Positions 60,301 to 64,000 of a stretch of 64,000 nucleotides of DNA are shown piece by piece. Position 1 is the first letter of the stretch, and every line of letters begins with the position of its first letter. The notes under the pieces are model-generated. The model saw only the letters and a list, made by a program, of their open reading frames with translations. It did not search any database and was not told the DNA's origin. Source of the stretch: JAMBLL01 sp964460075 (GTDB lineage Bacteria; Actinomycetota; Acidimicrobiia; Spongiisociales; UBA5794); assembly GCA_964460075.1 (NCBI GenBank), contig CAYWPC010000001.1, positions 100,997 to 164,996 on the forward strand, read 5' to 3'. The position numbers were made by a program, and so were the translations under genes.

Positions 60301-60452
60301 AGCACAAAATCGCGATATTCAAAATTCAAGCCCTCGACCTATTAGTACCGGTCAGCTTCACACATTGCTGCGCTTCCACTTCCGGCCTATCAACCTGGTC
60401 ATCTACCAGGGGTCTTACCTGATTAATCAGTGGGAGATCTCATCTCGGAGCC

Positions 60453-60487
<35 letters not shown>

Positions 60488-60602
60488 TCCGTACGTAGCA
60501 AACCAGCCGTGCCCTTGGCAGGACAACTGGCACACCAGAGGTACGTTCATCCCGGTCCTCTCGTACTAGGGACAACTCTCCTCAAATCTCCTGCGCCCGC
60601 GA

Positions 60603-60634
<32 letters not shown>

Positions 60635-60653
60635 AAACCCAGCTCGCGTGCCT

Positions 60654-60690
<37 letters not shown>

Positions 60691-61267
60691 TCAGCCCCAG
60701 GATGAGACGAGCCGACATCGAGGTGCCAAACACCGCCGTCGATATGGACTCTTGGGCGGTATGAGCCTGTTATCCCCGGGGTACCTTTTAGCCGTTGGCC
60801 TCGGCGCACCCACATGCCGCCGAGGGATCACTAAACCCTACTTTCGTACCTGCTCGACTTGTAGGTCTCGCAGTCAAGCTCCCTTGTGCTTTTGCACTCA
60901 ACGCCAGATTGCCGACCTGGCTGAGGGAACCTTTGGGCGCCTCCGTTACATTTTAGGAGGCCACCACCCCAGTGAAACTGCCCACCAGACACTGTTCCTG
61001 ATCCGGATAACGGACCGAGGTTAGAAGTACGTCATGGGAAGGGTGGTATTTCAAGGTTGTCTCCACGACCGCTAGCGCGGCCGCTTCACAGACTCCCACC
61101 TATCCTACACATCACATAAAGGACTTCAATGTCAAGCTGCAGTAAAGGTCCCGGGGTCTTTCCGTCCTGTCGCGGGAAGTGAGCATCTTTACTCACATTG
61201 CAATTTCGCCGAGTCTCTGGTTGAGACAGTGCCCGAGTCGTTACGCCATTCGTGCAGGTCGGAACTT

Positions 61268-62058
<791 letters not shown>

Positions 62059-62989
62059 GGTTATAGTTACCGCCGCCGTTTACTGGGGCTTGATTTCACA
62101 GCTTCGCTCCGAAGAGCTAACCGATCCACTTGACCTTCCAGCACCGGGCAGGCGTCAGAGGGTATACGTCGTCTTACGACTTAGCACCCTCCTGTGTTTT
62201 TAGTAAACAGTCGCTTGGGCCTGGTTTCTGCAACCCCATCGGGCTTCGGACGCGAAGTCCTACACCCTACCGGGGCGCTCCTTCTCCCGAAGTTACGGAG
62301 CCATTTTGCCGAATTCCTTAACCAGAGTTTTCTCGCTCGCCTTAGTATTCTCTACTTGTCCACCTGTGTCGGTTTGGGGTACGGGTACCCAAGAATCTCG
62401 CTAGAAGCTTTTCTCGACGGCATGGGGTCGGTGGCTTCGCCTAATTCGGCTCGGCATCGCATCTCGGTCTGTGTGAGATCCGGATTTGCCTGGATCTCGA
62501 CCTACGTGCTTACCCCGGGTCAACCAACGCCCGGGTCCACGTGCCCTTCCGTGTCACTCCATTGCTTGCCTACTACCAATTGGGTCGGTAGGCCCCGAAG
62601 GGCTTTCCTTAGCAAATCAGATTCAGCATTGACGATTCTTGAGTAGTACAGGAATATCAACCTGTTATCCATCGATTACGCCTTTCGGCCTCACCTTAGG
62701 TCCCGACTAACCCTGGGCGGACGAGCCTTCCCCAGGAAACCTTGGACATTCGGCGGAAGAGATTCTCACTCTTCATTCGCTACTCATGCCTACATTCTCA
62801 CTCGAATGCCCTCCACGACTGGCTTCCGCCGCCGCTTCGATGGACATTCGACGCTCCCCTACCACTCACGTCCCCTGGACCCCTATGGAAAACCACAGTG
62901 GCCTGGGTTATCGACGTGAATCCGCAGTTTCGGTACAACACTTGAGCCCCGTTACATCATCCGCGCGGGATCGCTCGACCAGTGAGCTG

Positions 62990-63038
<49 letters not shown>

Positions 63039-63892
63039 TTGGGCAACCCTACATCGTTCCCCACTTAGTGTTGATTTTGGGACCTTAACTGGCGGTCTGG
63101 GCTGTTTCCCTTTCGACCATGAAGCTTATCCCACATGGTCTGACTGCTGTACTTAGCGCAATGGGATTCGGAGTTTGACTGGGTTCGGTAAGCTTGTTGG
63201 CCCCCTAGCCCAATCAGTGCTCTACCCCCAAGGCGGAACATACAACGCTAGCCCTAAAGCTATTTCGGGGAGAACCAGCTATCGCCGAGTTTGTTTGGCC
63301 TTTCACCCCTATCCACAGGTCATCCCCCAAGTTTTCAACCTAGGTGGGTTCGGGCCTCCACGAGGTCTTACCCTCGCTTCACCCTGCCCATGGATAGATC
63401 ACTCGGCTTCGGGTCTATGACATGCGACTAGACGCCCTATTAAGACTTGCTTTCGCTGCGGCTACACCTCTCGGCTTAACCTTGCCACACATCGATAACT
63501 CGTAGGCTCATTCTTCAAAAGGCAGGCAGTCAGGATCACAAGGATCCCTCCTACTGCTTGTAAGTAGTTGGTTTCAGGTACTGTTTCACTCCCCTCACCG
63601 GGGTACTTTTCACCGTTCCCTCACGGTACTATCCGCTATCGGTCGCTAGGTAGTATTTAGCCTTACCAGGTGGTCCTGGCAGATTCACACGGGATTTCAC
63701 GTGCCCCGTGCTACTTGGGAACATCATTGAGAGCTCATCGAGATTTAACCTACGGGGCTCTTACCTCCTGTGGCTCCGCTTTCCAGCGGGATTCGGCTAT
63801 CTGATGAGTTTCTTACTCTCTGACGGTATCGACGTTCCGTCTAATGAGTCCCACAACCCCAGCACGGCAACGGCGTCGACCTTGACACCGCA

Positions 63893-63938
<46 letters not shown>

Positions 63939-64000
63939 CTGTTGCTTTCTATTCCTCGAGGTACTGAGATGTTTCAATTCCCTCGGTTTCCTTTACCGGC

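Noticed and set aside
62390..62580. Possible second intron in 23S
   Set aside because: The region looks like the actinobacterial domain III expansion and continues rRNA pairing; there is no P1-like guide, splice junction or endonuclease frame.
62194..62646. 150-residue open frame and several others within 60467-63420
   Set aside because: They are inside 23S rRNA exons; the sequence is explained by conserved rRNA and carries no protein signature.

Overview
The window (about 60% GC, dense genes, many ATGA/GTGA/TGATG stop-start overlaps) is chromosomal DNA of an actinobacterium (Actinomycetota). The strongest taxonomic clue is the gcvH - FHA (garA-like) - MerR (ftsR-like) - DUF151 - MerR - gcvT neighbourhood, which resembles the Mycobacterium Rv1826-Rv1832 region. 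Other clues are a polyphosphate glucokinase, PLDc_N and DM13 proteins, and several TAnnnT boxes 6-7 nt before ATG, as in leaderless actinobacterial transcripts. A deep lineage such as Acidimicrobiia is my guess; the sequence does not prove it. No phage, insertion sequence, transposase or CRISPR array is visible.

Layout. 1-9990 (+): housekeeping run with the 3' end of nadK, recN, pyrG, a NUDIX hydrolase, xerD, a DksA/TraR zinc finger, an HD protein, scpA, scpB, a 23S pseudouridine synthase, aroA and cmk. 9979-16152: ispH (-), then a DUF512 radical-SAM protein, der, an acyl-CoA carboxylase beta subunit, a 51-residue membrane protein, a methyltransferase and tRNA-Pro(GGG). 16164-18894 (-): two PLP fold-type II enzymes, one of them threonine synthase. 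19024-27000 (+): the pgsA/gcvH/FHA/MerR/D,D-carboxypeptidase/hpt/DUF151/MerR/gcvT block, ending with polyphosphate glucokinase and a lipase. 28100-31920: adenosine deaminase, a PEBP protein, a PqqB-like hydrolase, YqgE and RNase HII. 32003-44581: a catabolic region (glutaryl-CoA-dehydrogenase-like enzyme, aldehyde dehydrogenase, SDR, P450, 3-hydroxyisobutyrate-dehydrogenase-like enzyme, alcohol dehydrogenase, alpha-hydroxy-acid oxidase) with Maf, a SpoU methyltransferase and an MFS transporter. 44853-54423: accessory region with PPK2, a pair of paralogous membrane proteins behind twin palindromes, DUF1697, DM13, a CzrA-like zinc sensor with its CDF exporter, a Crp/Fnr regulator, a patatin and a deiodinase-like flavoprotein. 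54483-60049: AlaX, FAD oxidoreductase, SURF1, gamma-glutamyltransferase, SSB and a TPR-like protein.

60108-64000 (-): distal part of an rRNA operon (23S, 5S, terminator). The 23S gene is interrupted by a 761-nt group I intron (61268-62028) encoding a single-motif LAGLIDADG homing endonuclease. The flanking exons rejoin exactly at the conserved GGGU/AAGUUCC sequence (E. coli U1951), and a U.G-ended P1 helix can be drawn. This is the most remarkable element of the window. Other items worth a second look: two genes whose conserved N-termini lie upstream of any ATG/GTG/TTG codon, a TGTCG-N6-CGACA operator pair, and a perfect 12-bp hairpin in the ppk2 leader.
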